DNA from: Lumbricus terrestris
Taxonomy: Eukaryota > Annelida > Clitellata > Crassiclitellata > Lumbricidae
Length of the DNA stretch: 64,000 nucleotides
Reading direction: 5' to 3'
Assembly (NCBI GenBank): GCA_949752735.1
Contig: OX457043.1
Span: 3,645,867-3,709,866, forward strand
In this document: positions 22,641-35,369 of the stretch, in pieces
Position numbering within the stretch: position 1 is the stretch's first letter
Layout of the letters: every line of letters starts with the position of its first letter
Made by a program: the position numbers and the translations under genes
The notes under the pieces: generated by a model
Told to the model about the DNA's origin: nothing
Database searches by the model: none
Seen by the model: only the letters and a program-made list of their open reading frames with translations

Positions 22641-25366
22641 CTGGTTTAAATTAGCAGTTAGACTAATCCTTACCGAGCAGGCCTACACATCGGGAAGCGC
22701 ATATTTTCCACTCACCTTTGTCCATCGCCAGCTCCTATATCTAGTTTCGAGACATCTCCAAGCATTGCAAGTATAGTCTCTCATGGCTTACTGCCCATTC
22801 TACCGTGGTCATCCGCTGCTCATTTTCTCTCACGGGTAGGCTAGTCGTTAAATAATTATGGTATAAATTGAACCGGTGTCAAGACGAAACTTTGCAATCT
22901 CACTAGTGCGCAATTTTTCTAACAACGAACAATAGATCTAATGGATTCATATTTGACTAGGGATTATGACAACAGAGGCCGTTGTCCTCGAAAGAGATTT
23001 TTTGGCTTAATACAGCTCAACGAACAATAAATATTAGATTGACGTTATTATTATATATGGACTATAATAGTAGGCCTAGGCCTATAGCCTATGGACAACC
23101 ATTTTAAGATGTCTAGGCATCGCCTCTATATTAATAGTGGAATCGTGCGTTAAACGATTGCAAAGTGTGCATTGTACAAGTCACCTTATACATGTATTTC
23201 ATTTCAACTACTACGAGCAATATTACCATTTTTCAACGTTTAAAGGAATTTCTACTCTGAAAGCATACCGCCGCAGGGAAAACTAATTTATTCTGAATGT
23301 TCTTCTCTTGTTTGCCGATCCAACATTATCCACACAGTCGTGCCTGCTGTAGACTTTGAAACTGATCTTAACACCTGCCTGTGGAGTGTGGAGCTCGATT
23401 TAAGTACAAAGTGATCGGTTCAGTGAACTACCGATCGTGCGAGAGCAATATCTGTTTGCTGTACTATGACGAATGCTATTAATGTTGCCCACCTCCTTTA
23501 TCTCTTCTCCAAACGTTGGACTGGCCTCACCGGAATTCAACAGTGACGGATTTAGTTGGTATTTAATCGAGACTCTATTTTACAATTTTGGGAAGTGGAT
23601 TTAACGGTAAGTAGGCTAGACCTATAAAAAATAATAAAGTAAATTTAGACGCTTATCACAGCAAGTTCAGCAACTGTTTATGGAGTCCGACTTCCTATTT
23701 AGGCCTGCGATGATTATTAATCTGGTAAGTTTCTTTGCCATCTTTTCTCCTATGATTGGTTGTCTATGTTAACACATAATTATACACAATCCATATCGAG
23801 TAATTGCAGTATAGGCTTAACATGCTTAAATGGGCGCTATTTCAAATTGATGCTTTAGAAATCAACTATGGACATAAATTCCGCGTTCTGCTCTTGGTTC
23901 GTCGACACAATGTTTCTCGGATTCGGTTACCTGTAGTGTAGGCCTACATGTAGCCTATGTCAAACAACGAATGTTCAGGCAGAACCGTATGATGTGTCAT
24001 ATCGATTATAAGAGCCTTCACCTGAAATAGCATTCCCCTCTTACTCCCTTTCTAAAACTCCTGCTCAGAAATTCCTCTCTTAAGACAGCTTTATTTTGTG
24101 GCACTGAAGTTGGAATCGACGCTGATTAGTCCAATTGAAGAGGCGCTATACAAATGCAGTTAATGAATTAATTAATAATACCTTACAAGTTCATATTGAA
24201 AAATTCTGTTAGAATATCGTCAAGGAAACATTATATTTCATGTGCATTAGGGCCTATTCTAGTAAATGAAAATGAAATTCGACCGCGTCAGTCAAAAATT
24301 CTATTTGGAATGTTCCGAATGAATTTGATATATATTATATATAGCATATGGTCAATGTACGATGACGTTAACTGACGAAGTTTTCATGAGAAGTCGTAAA
24401 ACTTAAATATAAACCCATTGTAAACCCTGCATATATTTTAGTAATTTTCATTAAACCTGGTGTTCACATTTAGACACCTTTAACCAGTTTGTTCAATAAT
24501 ATTATATATTTTTTATTTGAGATCCTCAAAGAATCCAAACCTCATTCCTAATAATATTATTGTAACACAGTCGAAATTGTAGGGGTCACTGGCCACTATT
24601 ATAGCCTATCTGAAAACCGGTGCACTCTGGCGGGCTGCAAAGGAAACACCCGTGTTTATGCAGACACTACAAATTATATCAGAACTTGTGAGTCTTGAGC
24701 AGACGATGCGTGAAATAACAGTCAGTCTTGTATGATGTACACTCGAACTACATTGTTAGTTACAAAGACGTACCATCGAGAGTGGTAGGGCTTGGTCGAA
24801 GAGCGTTTCTGAACGAAGACGTATTCAATACCAACCATTGAACTCACCCATCTCTAATTAAACCACAGGCCAAAGCAATAGGGCAGCTATGCACACACTT
24901 CTTGCGCACAATTTCTCCCCTTAGCTTACCCAAACGCACCACTTTTAAGATGTATATAAAAATTTATAGTACCATAAAACTATGTGTATGATAAGGACGA
25001 ATGTTCAATGAACGAATACAGACCCACTTGCAAATAGGCTAAGCGACGCACTATGAATTCACAAACTGTGTTTTAACTGCCTCATTCTGAGCAGTTTATC
25101 TGCTAAAAAATTGCATAAAGTTGATGTAAATTGAGCATTGTGTGCACAGCTACTGCGCTATTACGTCAACGGTCGTGTGTCCGTGAACAAGGAGGACATC
25201 CTGAACACCAGCTTTAGCTGAACTTCACTTCCTTTCAGCTTTTGCATGTTGGAAATTTGCATTTTTGGTGCTGCACCTCAAACATTGGACGTTTGGACCT
25301 GCCACTTGGCAGAGAACCTAAAGAAGAAGGCCTCAAACACTCATAAACTCAAGGCCATAAATCCCG
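22641..25366. other. Intergenic, no gene recognised
   Basis: AT-rich DNA with no long frame. The only identifiable item is a LINE 3' scrap at about 24090-24180 (+), which ends AAGAGGCGCTATACAAATGC and then AATTAATTAAT. Confidence 0.5.
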
Positions 25367-25445
25367 GGGAGGGTAGAGAGGGAATTCCCTCCCCACTTTT
25401 AAACTTGGGGAGGGAACGTGAAGGAATTCCCTCCCCACAATTTTT
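25367..25445. repeat. Two tandem G-rich/C-rich hairpin units
   Basis: GGGGAGGG...GAATTCCCTCCCC occurs twice in a row, about 42 bp apart. Each unit can fold on itself (GGGGAGGG with CCCTCCCC). Confidence 0.7.
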
Positions 25446-25670
25446 CTCAGCTGCGCCACAAAGCTAGAGTCGGTAAGCTGTAAGCGACTGCACATTGCTC
25501 GAAACGTGGATATTTGAAGATCTATTGGATCAAAAGCCGCACCTGTTGTTAAAAGAGGTGTAAATGTGTTAATTGATAGATAGAATCTCTTCTTTATTAA
25601 TACTGTTGGAAATCAGGGTCATGGAGTTTAATTTTTATTTGAATGACCGTCCCCGTGTTCGCCTGAGTAT

Positions 25671-25875
25671 CTCTGTCTACCTGAAAGAGGCGTGGCCTAA
25701 TGTCTACCTCTAGCCTCTGTCTACCTGAAAGAGGCGTGGCCTAATGTCTACCTCTAGCCTCTGTCTACCTGAAAGAGGCGTGGCCTAATGTCTACCTCTA
25801 GCCTCTGTCTACCTGAAAGAGGCGTGGCCTAATGTCTACCTCTAGCCTGTGTCCACCTGAAATGGGCGTGGCCTC
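25671..25875. repeat. 44-bp minisatellite, about 4.5 copies
   Basis: Units begin CTCTGTCTACCTGAAAGAGG at 25671, 25715, 25759 and 25803, with a diverged fifth from about 25847. The first four are nearly identical. Each carries AGGCGTGGCC, and the last has GGGCGTGGCC, a KLF/Sp1-like GT-box. The array sits directly before the GC-rich block that leads into the LINE. Confidence 0.92.
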
Positions 25876-26861
25876 GTGACACACAAATACGAGTGTGCGC
25901 GCAGACGTCAACAGTCATCGAAAAGTCATCGAACAGACGAGTCAGCGAAGAGAGAGTCATCGGAAACAGTCGTTGAAGAAATCGCCGAGGAACAGTGGGA
26001 AGACGCGTCGGTCGGCTGTTGCGGGATCGAATCGCAGTGCAGTCAGCGGGTGATCGTCCGAAGGAAAACGCTTTGGAGAGCGCGACGACGATTTGACGAC
26101 GCTGCCGAAATTCAGCGCCTGTCGACGAAAGGTTTGGCGACCTTTGCTGTGCCACGACGACGCTTGGATTCGAAGCCTGACCCGTGACGGAAGGTCTGGT
26201 GATCTCCGCTGTGCAACGCCGACGATTTGGAGTTCGACGCCGCTGCTACCGACGTATTCGATTGGGATCCGACGCTGTCGACGACGAAAGGTTTGGAGGC
26301 CTTTGCTGTGCAACGCTGTCGACTGGGGTTCGATTCTTGACCCGCGGTCGTGCTCTTCGGAAATCCGACGCCTACAGACGACGGAAGGACTGGTGATCGT
26401 CGCTGTGCCGCGACGAACAGGATTCAACGCCGGATCTGCCAACGCTGCCGACCGGGTGAGCGCAGTGGTTCAGTTCCTGTCTTCGACGACGCCGACTCGG
26501 GTTCGAAACCCGACCCGCTACACAGATTCTCTGCGTGCGCTGGCGAGGCAGCGGTGATCTACACGACGACGATTCGGCGTTCTGCATTGACAATTGCTGT
26601 GAACAGTGGTGCAGTGGTTTAGACAGTGGCGCTACACGAATAGCTCCGAACATTGCTCCGAACATTGCTCCGAACTTGCTCCGAACACTGGCGCTATAGA
26701 AGTTGGCCGAGGACTGCTTTGCGAAGTTCTTCTTTGATTGTCGAATAAATGTGTTTCAAGCCTGACTGGCTAGTCGTCAATCCCCAGTTGACGCCGGACT
26801 ACACGACGGACGGACATCGCCTTAACGACTATAGGGTCTGGAGCTCGGTTCCTGGTGTCGT
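25876..26861. repeat. GC-rich block with degenerate repeats upstream of the LINE
   Basis: CpG-rich composition unlike the AT-rich surroundings. A degenerate unit, GACGAAAGGTTTGG-GACCTTTGCTGTGC and variants, recurs near 26125, 26185, 26280 and 26375. Further on, GCTCCGAACATT repeats several times near 26640-26690. Open frames exist in all phases but with no recognised domain. This could be the 5' regulatory part of the LINE or an older, separate element. Confidence 0.5.
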
Positions 26862-28448
26862 TTGCCCAGCCCTAGTGGGAGTTATTTCCGACGCCGACTC
26901 GCCGTGGACAAGTATTCCATGAAAGACCCTATGCCAACGTGGCTGCTCAAGTCCTGCATCTACCTTCTCGCTCCATACATCGCTTCAGCCTTCAACTTGT
27001 CGCTGTCTTCTGGTGCCTTCCCGATGAGCTACAAGGACGCGTTCGTCACGCCACGCCTCAAGAAGCCGACGCTTCCTCGCTGCGATCTCTCGAGCTACCG
27101 ACCGATCTCAAACCTGTCGTTCTTGTCAAAGCTTCTCGAACGCGTAGCCAGCATCCAGCTGACCGAGTACCTGTCGTCGACAGGTCTTCTACCAGCCAAT
27201 CAGTCGGCCTATCGGAGTTGTCATTCAACAGAGACCGCACTGCTGAAGGTAGTCAATGACATCATCGATGCGATCGACGCAGGTAACCACGCTTTGCTCG
27301 GTCTGCTGGACCTCTCAGCCGCGTTCGATACCGTCGACCATGACATCTTGGTTGAGCGCTTATCAAGAACATTCGGGATCCGATCGGTCGCGCTCGACTG
27401 GCTCCGCTCTTACCTCAGTGGTCGCCAACAGTCAGTGCTCTTCGACGGGGTTCTTTCATCCGTCCGCTCCCTCGTCTGTGGAGTCCCTCAGGGCTCCGTG
27501 CTCGGCCCGCTGCTTTTCCTACTCTACACCGCTGACGTGGGAGAGCTTGCTACGAGTCTCGGCCTGTCATCACACTTCTACGCCGATGACACGCAGCTCT
27601 ACACGTCAGGACTTCCATCAACGGTTGTACAACAGCGGCAGCGAATGGAGCTTGGTATTGAGCGGATCGCAGAGTGGATGAAATCGAACAGACTGCGGCT
27701 AAACCCTGAGAAGACAGACTTTATGTGGTGCGCAACCAGCAGACGGTGCCTTCATCTTGACACCGGTGCGCTCAGCGTCTGCGGGGCTTCGATCACGCCT
27801 TCGACCTCGGTGCGTGATCTGGGCGTTGTGCTGGAGTCTGACTTATCCATGAGGCGCCATGTGGCTAGGACGGTCAGCAACTGTTTTCGCCAGCTCCGTC
27901 TCATCAGGAGCTGTATCAAGTCCTTGCCTTTCGAGGCCGCTAGAGCAGCTGTCGCTGCTTTCGTCATCTCTCAAGTGGACCGCTGTAACAGTCTGCTGGC
28001 CGGAGCACCTGCGTGTCTTTTGGACGGACTTCAGTCGGTGCTAAATGCCGCGGCGAAGCTCATTTGTAATAGAAGGAAATATGATCATGTTACACCACTC
28101 CTACGCGACGTCTTACATTGGCTACCTGTCCCGTTCCGAATTGAGTTCAAGCTCAGTTTGCTGGTCTACAAATCGCTTCATGGGACAGCGCCTGAATACA
28201 TCCGCGAGTACTGTTCCGAGACCCATTCCTCCGCTTCCGGGTTGCGACTCAGGTCGCTTGGGAAGACCGACCTTCGTGTACGGAGGATGAGGACACGTTT
28301 CGGCGACCGCGCATTCTCGGTTGCTGGTCCCAGATGCTGGAACAGTCTTCCACCGGACATTAGATTGGCCGCCTCAGTGGACTCTTTTAAAACAAAGCTT
28401 AAAACTTATCTGTTTGCCAAGGCGTATCCCGCAGTCGGCCGTTTGTGA
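26862..28448 (+). CDS. CR1/L2-like LINE reverse transcriptase (5'-truncated ORF2)
   Basis: A 528-codon frame encoding a non-LTR retrotransposon reverse transcriptase. Visible motifs: DPMPTWLLK near the start, SSYRPISNLSFLSKLLE, the ST-E-ALL and DLSAAFDTVDH block, GVPQGSVLGPLLF, catalytic FYADD (Y240 A241 D242 D243) and the C-terminal RAFSVAGPRCWNSLPPDIR. The frame is intact from the RT fingers to the stop, but no apurinic endonuclease domain was found upstream, so the copy is 5'-truncated. True homology starts around codon 10-16, so the first ATG is probably accidental. Codon use is far more GC-rich than the host genes. The intact frame suggests a fairly recent insertion. Many 3' scraps of related LINEs lie across the window. 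Confidence 0.9.
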   Translation: MPSPSGSYFRRRLAVDKYSMKDPMPTWLLKSCIYLLAPYIASAFNLSLSSGAFPMSYKDAFVTPRLKKPTLPRCDLSSYRPISNLSFLSKLLERVASIQLTEYLSSTGLLPANQSAYRSCHSTETALLKVVNDIIDAIDAGNHALLGLLDLSAAFDTVDHDILVERLSRTFGIRSVALDWLRSYLSGRQQSVLFDGVLSSVRSLVCGVPQGSVLGPLLFLLYTADVGELATSLGLSSHFYADDTQLYTSGLPSTVVQQRQRMELGIERIAEWMKSNRLRLNPEKTDFMWCATSRRCLHLDTGALSVCGASITPSTSVRDLGVVLESDLSMRRHVARTVSNCFRQLRLIRSCIKSLPFEAARAAVAAFVISQVDRCNSLLAGAPACLLDGLQSVLNAAAKLICNRRKYDHVTPLLRDVLHWLPVPFRIEFKLSLLVYKSLHGTAPEYIREYCSETHSSASGLRLRSLGKTDLRVRRMRTRFGDRAFSVAGPRCWNSLPPDIRLAASVDSFKTKLKTYLFAKAYPAVGRL

Positions 28449-28494
28449 GGCGCCCTTGTAGCGGTATGGCCGCGTTACGGCGCCATATAAATTG

Positions 28495-28529
<35 letters not shown>

Positions 28530-28530
28530 T
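26880..28530 (+). mobile_element. CR1/L2-like LINE copy with (ATT)n tail
   Basis: Comprises the reverse-transcriptase frame, a short 3' UTR with ACGGCGCCATATAAATTG, and an ATT repeat tail (about 28497-28530). This 3' signature is related to the GCGCTATATAAAT ends of the older LINE and SINE remnants. The 5' boundary is uncertain. Confidence 0.8.
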
Positions 28531-28620
28531 CCGTTACAATACAAAGAGAGAGGAATTTATGATTTGACACGCCCAATATAGGCTATCATCCTGAAAGACT
28601 GCCGGGAGGAAGACAGCTTA

Positions 28621-28846
<226 letters not shown>

Positions 28847-28888
28847 CATACATAACCGTACTCAAAATGGACAAACTCCTAAACACCT

Positions 28889-29200
28889 TTGTGCCTTGGT
28901 ACACAAACACTCTCCGCACCACCATCCCGCCCTCTCCGGTCTGCTGATCGGTCTGCTTATCGACTTGGTCTCCTAGTTCCTCGGTCAAGAACTGCCATGG
29001 CCCAACACCGAGCTTTTGCTATTGTAGACCCTTCTATGTGGAATAACCTCCCTCCCTTTATCTATCCCTCTTAAGATCTAATTAGAGTGTGACATCTTCA
29101 GCCTTTCACTACTTCAGGTCTTTCTTATTCCCTCGGGGCTTTCACGCTGAGAGTGTGTCTGAATAGCTAGTACTGTGAGAGGCGCTTTGTAAATTGGCAT
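28889..29200 (+). mobile_element. CR1/L2-like LINE 3' fragment
   Basis: Encodes LLVPRSRTAMAQHRAFAI then DPSMWNNLPPF, the C-terminal LINE signature. It ends with GTGAGAGGCGCTTTGTAAAT. Confidence 0.75.
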
Positions 29201-30062
29201 ACAATGCATACACACGTGCACTCACGGTTCATGCATGCATACATAACATGTAAAGGCATACACAAGTAGGCTGCATAGGATTAGGTTAATCATCTTATAC
29301 TGGAAGCGTGGGCTCTCAGATTTGAAAGGAGAAATACTGATAGGCCTATCATTTCATCTCGAGACCACATTATACAGCATATTCGACTGAAGGCCCACAG
29401 AGGATTACAACTAAATTTAAACAAATAAAATTCGTGAATAGAGTGAGGTGCCGGTGCTTTGAATGATTTAAGAAGTCTCATCTCTTTCGTTTTTCCAAAT
29501 GACTTCAAGCAGGATGGTGTGCTGGTAAGACTAGGTACTGACTGCTACGAAAATAGTGCAAATGTGCACTGCCTTCTCTATCAAGAACAGCTTTTCACAT
29601 ACAACAAACAATTAGCCATTGCCTAAATCTGTGCACCAGAGAAGTGACTAACAGCCCTGTATAATAGCATTATATCATTATGATAAGATTCCTGTCATTT
29701 TATATCTTCTACGTATAAGGAATCTGTTTTGGTTGCAGTTTGCATTTGTAATCGCAATCACAATCTCCCGAGTATAGGCTACTTCAGCGTCCACAGAAGC
29801 TATTAGGTAGTGAGAGCTACCTATATAATAGCTAATTTGTGGATTTCAGTCAAAAATAAATTCGGCTATTAAAAACAATCGATAGGCAAGAGATGGCAAA
29901 ACGACAAAATGATATGATAAAGAATTTGTTGTGGATTATATAAGCCTACAAGTAGAAAGTTGTGTATAATCAAAATTAGTTTTCACGTTAGGCATATATT
30001 CGACTGAGATTCACTCAACGTTCAGATATGTTTGAACTCATTGTCAACTCATTGTAGTAGAT

Positions 30063-31814
30063 CAGGGCCGGATTTAGGCATGGGCTACACGGGCTCCAGC
30101 CCATGGGCCCCCACCACTTAGGGGCCCCCACCAGTTGAAACTTTATTTATTTTTTTATATTAAGGAATGAAACATAAGTGTATTGCAACGGGATCTTAGG
30201 CTTAATCAGTGAGTGGTTTTGAACTGACCACAGTCTATCTGTACTCGTTGATATTGCTCACCAGCAGGGCTTTCAGCATGACATCCTCAACACCTGCTGT
30301 TGACAGATTTAAATTATATTTCGTTTAACTCAATCTATGATAGCCCGTTGGTGTAGACAGATACTGACACTGTCAGTGCATGCCAGAGGCCCAGAGGTAT
30401 TCCCTGGACTAGTCGGTATACGCAGCAGACAACGAACAGATCGAGACAGTCAGCGTCCTGGCTCCACCACCTCCCCACGAGTATCAGGTTTCCGAGTGGA
30501 AGATCCTGTCTTACCAAGATCTATCCACACGAAGAACCTTGCTGTCTTACACTGTAGCACTCCAGTGCTCGGCTGGTATCTTGACCCCGAGTGACTCAAT
30601 GCCCACATCTGTAGCAGTGGACATCGACATGTTTACTGTCATTACTGCGCTGTCAATGTCTTTTAGACCACAGTCCTATAGGCTCTACCTTCATAATATG
30701 CATGGGTTATAAGGTCACAGATGGAGTTAGCAAATCAGTAGACTATTATTTAATATACTTTGAAGAGTCTAAAGGATTTCAACCGACATGCATGAACCGC
30801 ATTGTAAATTGGCATAAGGGCACTATATAATAGGCATAATTATTAGACCTAGCCGACGAGAAGCTGTACTGTTGCTCTGCTCAAGGTTTGGCCTTTTTTT
30901 TTATCTAATCTTGAAACATGTAGGCCCCTATAGTGATGGAGAACTCCTCAACTCTGCGAAAAAGCTTGTAGAAGTTATGGTGACGACCTCGTGAAAGCAT
31001 TGCAACGAGCAGTTCCCTTATTTTGTAACAATGCTTCAAGACGAGATTGGAAGAACCGGCCTTGGCATAAGTTAGTAGCAGTTCATATAGGCCCTACCAA
31101 GTAGGCTACTCGACAAATGAGTTGAAGATTCATTTTCAAATGTGCAAATTATGCTAAGAATGTATTTGTTGTTCATGATGACAAACTGCAGTGCTGATTG
31201 CTCGTTTTCCAAGATGAAGATAATCAGACACATGTGAGACATAGAGCGACATTGCAGTGTTGAACATGGAGTCATATTCCATGCCAGCTCTATTTTAATC
31301 AGTTAATTGATGACTTTGCCAATGGAAAAGGGTGCAAATACCTTAATGACCATACTGAAATTTAGATGCAACTGTAGGCCTAACCGAATTATTTAACTGC
31401 ATAAAGCCAGGCCTATCTGCTTTATTTTTGAGGTCGCACATAGGTCTATGTCACAATTTTTCCTTTCTTCCTTTGTTTCAGTGCATGATTATTAAAATTT
31501 GGACAAGAAGCTGCTTAGCGTTTATCCTTTAACTTTTCATTTGAGAAATGATTTAGAAACTTTATCTCTCAGCAAATGATATTTTCAATTTGTCGATCTT
31601 CATTCATGTATTTAAAAAAATTATTGACCATAAGTCAACAATTTAAACATTGCTTTTAGCACGGTTTGTCTGTAACATGTTATGACCGTATACGTGTGTG
31701 TGTGGGGGGTTGTTCCTGTCCGATACTGTGCATCGAAAACCACATATCAGTTGCAGCAAAGGGCCCCACCATTACGGGCGCCCATGGGCCCCCACAACCC
31801 TAAATCCGGCCCTG
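30063..31814. mobile_element. hAT element, 1,752 bp, with decayed transposase
   Basis: Termini CAGGGCCGGATTTAGG and CCTAAATCCGGCCCTG, with a perfect 8-bp duplication TAGTAGAT (30055-30062 and 31815-31822). On plus, a frame around 31160-31230 reads FMMTNCSADCSFSKMKIIRH. This resembles the A-S-x-E-R-x-FS-x-LK-x-IK block in the dimerisation region of hAT transposases. Stops and frameshifts surround it, so the copy is inactive. Confidence 0.88.
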
Positions 31815-31822
31815 TAGTAGAT

Positions 31823-34800
31823 TATAACCGTGTTGTTGCTTAACTTGATGATTAAATATTTGACACTGAATGCAGAAGCGCGTAATAGGCTAACAGCTGG
31901 TTACAGCTCAGTTTACAGTGCAAATGAGTTGCTAAAGATGAATGTATAGGTCTACGCCTCTAAACCATGCAGTTAATATGAAGAGAAAATATAAGCCACT
32001 AAATAGTCCTAATAGCCTACATTCAACTCTTTCGGTTTGGCAAGTGACTAGTCGTGTTGTTCCCTGGACAGTACTCCGAACATATTATAAGCTATGTGCA
32101 TTGTGCAGTAGGCTTATAGTGCGAGCCAACAATTTTTAACACTAACTTTGGGCAGTGGCGGCGCAAGGGGGGTTGGGGCTAAGCCCCCCTACAAGAGGCT
32201 CAGCCCCCTAAAAAAGGGCCATCCGAATTTTTTACATTGAAATATCCACGATTTTCGGCTCACGAGTAAAAAAAAATTCGTCAGAAATTTTGGCGGTGAA
32301 AATGGAAAATTTTCATGAGGTTTCGGTCGATGACTAAAAAAAAGGTCGTCAGCAATTTTGACAGATGAAAATGTGAAATTTTCGCCTCGAGGCTTCAACC
32401 CCCCCCTTAAACTGAAATCCTGGCGCCGCCACTGACTTAGGGTGGGCTTCTTGAGGGAGGTATACTATACGCACAATTCCGAAGGGACAATCTTCCATCC
32501 CCACATTTAGTGACAGATTTACGGCCCTGCATAATCTTGAGAAAGAATATTTCGGACCGGCGTTGGAATTTGTTGGTATTATATGGTCACTGTTGTTGTT
32601 TTAAAACTTTCAGGCAAACACTGAAAGTTTTGACCGAGTTATGACACTTTTTGTTGGGGTCTACTTTTCATCCAAACACAGAGTATATATATATATATCA
32701 TATAAGCGTGCATTTGTATTGCTAAGATTGGCATGAATAATAACGACTGAATAAGATTGCTTTTATGTAGACCCGTCTTTCTTTCGCGCGCGCACACACG
32801 CGCACACGCACAGACACGACCAAGCAACCATACACACACACGTACACCGGCTGCCTTCAGAGAAATGTAGGTGCCTACGCTGTCTGTTTACTGATGGCCC
32901 GTCATAACATGTTGTCTGGCATTTAGTCCGGTCATCTTTTGTATCTTTTGTAACCTACCGTACTCAATAAGTAGCCTAACCCAAGTAAATAGTTTATTCG
33001 TGTTGTGACTGAACCTGTCAATTTTTTTATATCAACAAGCAAAGATGACTAGTTGAATGGAAAAACTTAAGGGCTCTGTCTCCGTTTTCAGTGGCCTAGG
33101 CTGCAAAACGTGGGACTATTATTGTAGGCCTATAGCCTATACTGTAAAAAATTAAAAGCGCAGTTGAAGAGCCGTAATCTTCGAAGTCGCATTATGTGAT
33201 GCTCCTGAATACATCAAATCGCATCGTAATCGTACACCACCAGATTTGTATTGTGTTGTAACTTATAGGCTTACTACAGCGCTTTGGAGGTTCCTACAAA
33301 TCCAAATAAACACATAGCCGTATATATACTTGGATAAATACATTTCTGCAATGTTAAATTTAAAAATTGCCTTCGGGTGAAGGAACGCGAAAACCGTAAC
33401 TCTTCAGTCTACACGGTCGATAAACTGCGCAGCTACATGTATATCAGACCTATAGACTATAGAGCCTAAGCGAGTGGGTATAGTTCGCGTGATATCGATG
33501 TATCAGAGCTCTGGGTATGAACTGAGTCAGACAGATCGTGCACAACATGTAACAAACATGTAACAAAAGGGTCGGGTATTCAATCCTTGTTTTGCTGTTG
33601 GCGAAAGGTAGGCCCAAGTGGTAGGCTATATTTGGTATGTCTTTGTAACAAGGCTGCTTACTTCTAACAATTACTGTTCAGCTATAATTATAGGCTAAAT
33701 CATAAACACAACAGCATCGTAACTGTCTTAACTGACTTTAATAATTAGATTGGATGAGATTACATAACATTACATTGCATGATGTACGTGTCTCTGGTTG
33801 GAGTTGGATATCGACTTGTTCTCGTCAGAAGGGTTTGCGATTTGCGTATTTTCCCACAAGCGCGTAGAACTTAGAGAGGGATATTTCGTTCATTGCGAAT
33901 GAATTAGACCTAAAACCTACATAGGACCTGATGTGATCGCATGCGCTTTTCTAAGAGGTTTTTAACTTTTATTTACGAAGAAGTGTCCTCCACCTAGATT
34001 CAGGTTTGCCATAAACTTTTATCGTCTGCCATTAATTTTATTCATGTATTTATTAAGATAATTTGTGTGACGCAACTCTCTCTACGCCTAATTTAATCCT
34101 AACACATTAATTTTGTCTGCTACCAAATAGATGCAGGCTACGACCAGGTAGTCAGTATAGGCTATGCTTTATTCTCGCGTAGTATTGTAGGTCTACTGCG
34201 AATTGCGACGTGTTGCATTTTAAAGTATTGTATCATTCTGTTCTAGTGTAGCCTACAGGATATATACTTATCGTAGACCTGTATTGTAAAGTAGCCTCTG
34301 TAGGCCTATAATGTTATATCTTCTCCTGTTAACAGTGTTTAGTCAAGACCATAGTTTAGTGTACAATTTAGACAAAACATTTAGCAGGCCATTTCCATGT
34401 ATACACTGAAGAGAACAACACCTGGTGTCATATATGAAAACGCACGATTGGCCTAATAATAATCGAATTAACTGAGAATGACAACGTCATATGAACTGGT
34501 TGAATGGAGTCAAATCAAATGAGTTCTCTCGCGCCTTCATCGTAATGCACAAAGAATCATTCAATGCTCTCTGCAATTGATAGGCCTAAACGTATCTGGA
34601 ATTTCTAAAGCGCGTTTAAGAAACACCCCAGAGCTAATTCTAAAAAATAGTCGAAAAGGAACCTACTACTGAGATGAGTAAAAAAACTTGGAGAGCATTT
34701 TAAAATAGACTAAGAAAATGGGTCACAAGCTTTGAAAATTTATAAAGCCTACTCTGAGGCTTCTCAGCTCAGCATGAAATCCGAAACACATAGAAATGGG

Positions 34801-35045
34801 TGTCACGCAGTATTCGAACAGCTCTATACGTCCTTTGAACAAAAGACTCTGAATGTTGCACGCGAAGTTCTTTATCGTGTCTGTGAAAAACATCTTTGAA
34901 GCAAAAACAGTCACACGTCATTTGCTCTTTGCGTGCGCAGTGAACTTAACGTGTGTACGGTTGTACAGTTGTTTGCTTCATCTGTGCACTTTAAATGCAA
35001 CGCCCACTAAAATGCAGGCTGTGGCTTTGAAGTGTACGGTTGAGC
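31823..35045. other. Intergenic, no gene recognised
   Basis: AT-rich sequence with a hAT-like MITE at 32153-32434, a short TA run near 32683-32698 and a CG/CA-rich patch near 32785-32845. No frame with a recognisable domain. Confidence 0.5.
32153..32434. mobile_element. hAT-like MITE, 282 bp
   Basis: Termini CAGTGGCGGCGCAAGG and CCTGGCGCCGCCACTG. 8-bp flanks ACTTTGGG (32145-32152) and ACTTAGGG (32435-32442), one mismatch. Contains GATGACTAAAAAAAAGGTCG. Same family as 16519-16763, in the opposite orientation. Confidence 0.88.
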
Positions 35046-35296
35046 CAGTGGCGTAGCCATGAATTTATGATGGGGTTGGTTTTTTTGCCTGGCCGGACGC
35101 CCTTTCTGACATCAACTCAACAGTATTACAGTAAATAAAAAGGGAATAAAGTAAGAAAGGGAATAAAGTAAGAAAAACAATTGTTACTACAAGCAATTGT
35201 TTTGTTTTTCTTATTTAAGTGGATAAATATCCTTTAACAAAACTTTTTCCCTAGGTCAATGAGGTTTAACTCCCGAAACCCCTGTCTACGCCACGG
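35046..35296. mobile_element. hAT-like MITE, 251 bp
   Basis: Termini CAGTGGCGTAGCCA and the inverted TGTCTACGCCACGG. 8-bp flanks GGTTGAGC (35038-35045) and AGTTGAGC (35297-35304). Confidence 0.8.
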
Positions 35297-35369
35297 AGTT
35301 GAGCTGCATAATATTTTTAATATTGTCAGCTTAATGATGCCCCAGACTACCTGCGAGAGCACTGTTGCC

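Noticed and set aside
25671..25875. CRISPR array
   Set aside because: The units are head-to-tail 44-bp repeats without unique spacers, in animal DNA.
25957..26622. Several overlapping 90-161 codon frames in the GC-rich block
   Set aside because: GC-rich repeats leave all frames open; no domain, and the frames disagree between repeat units.
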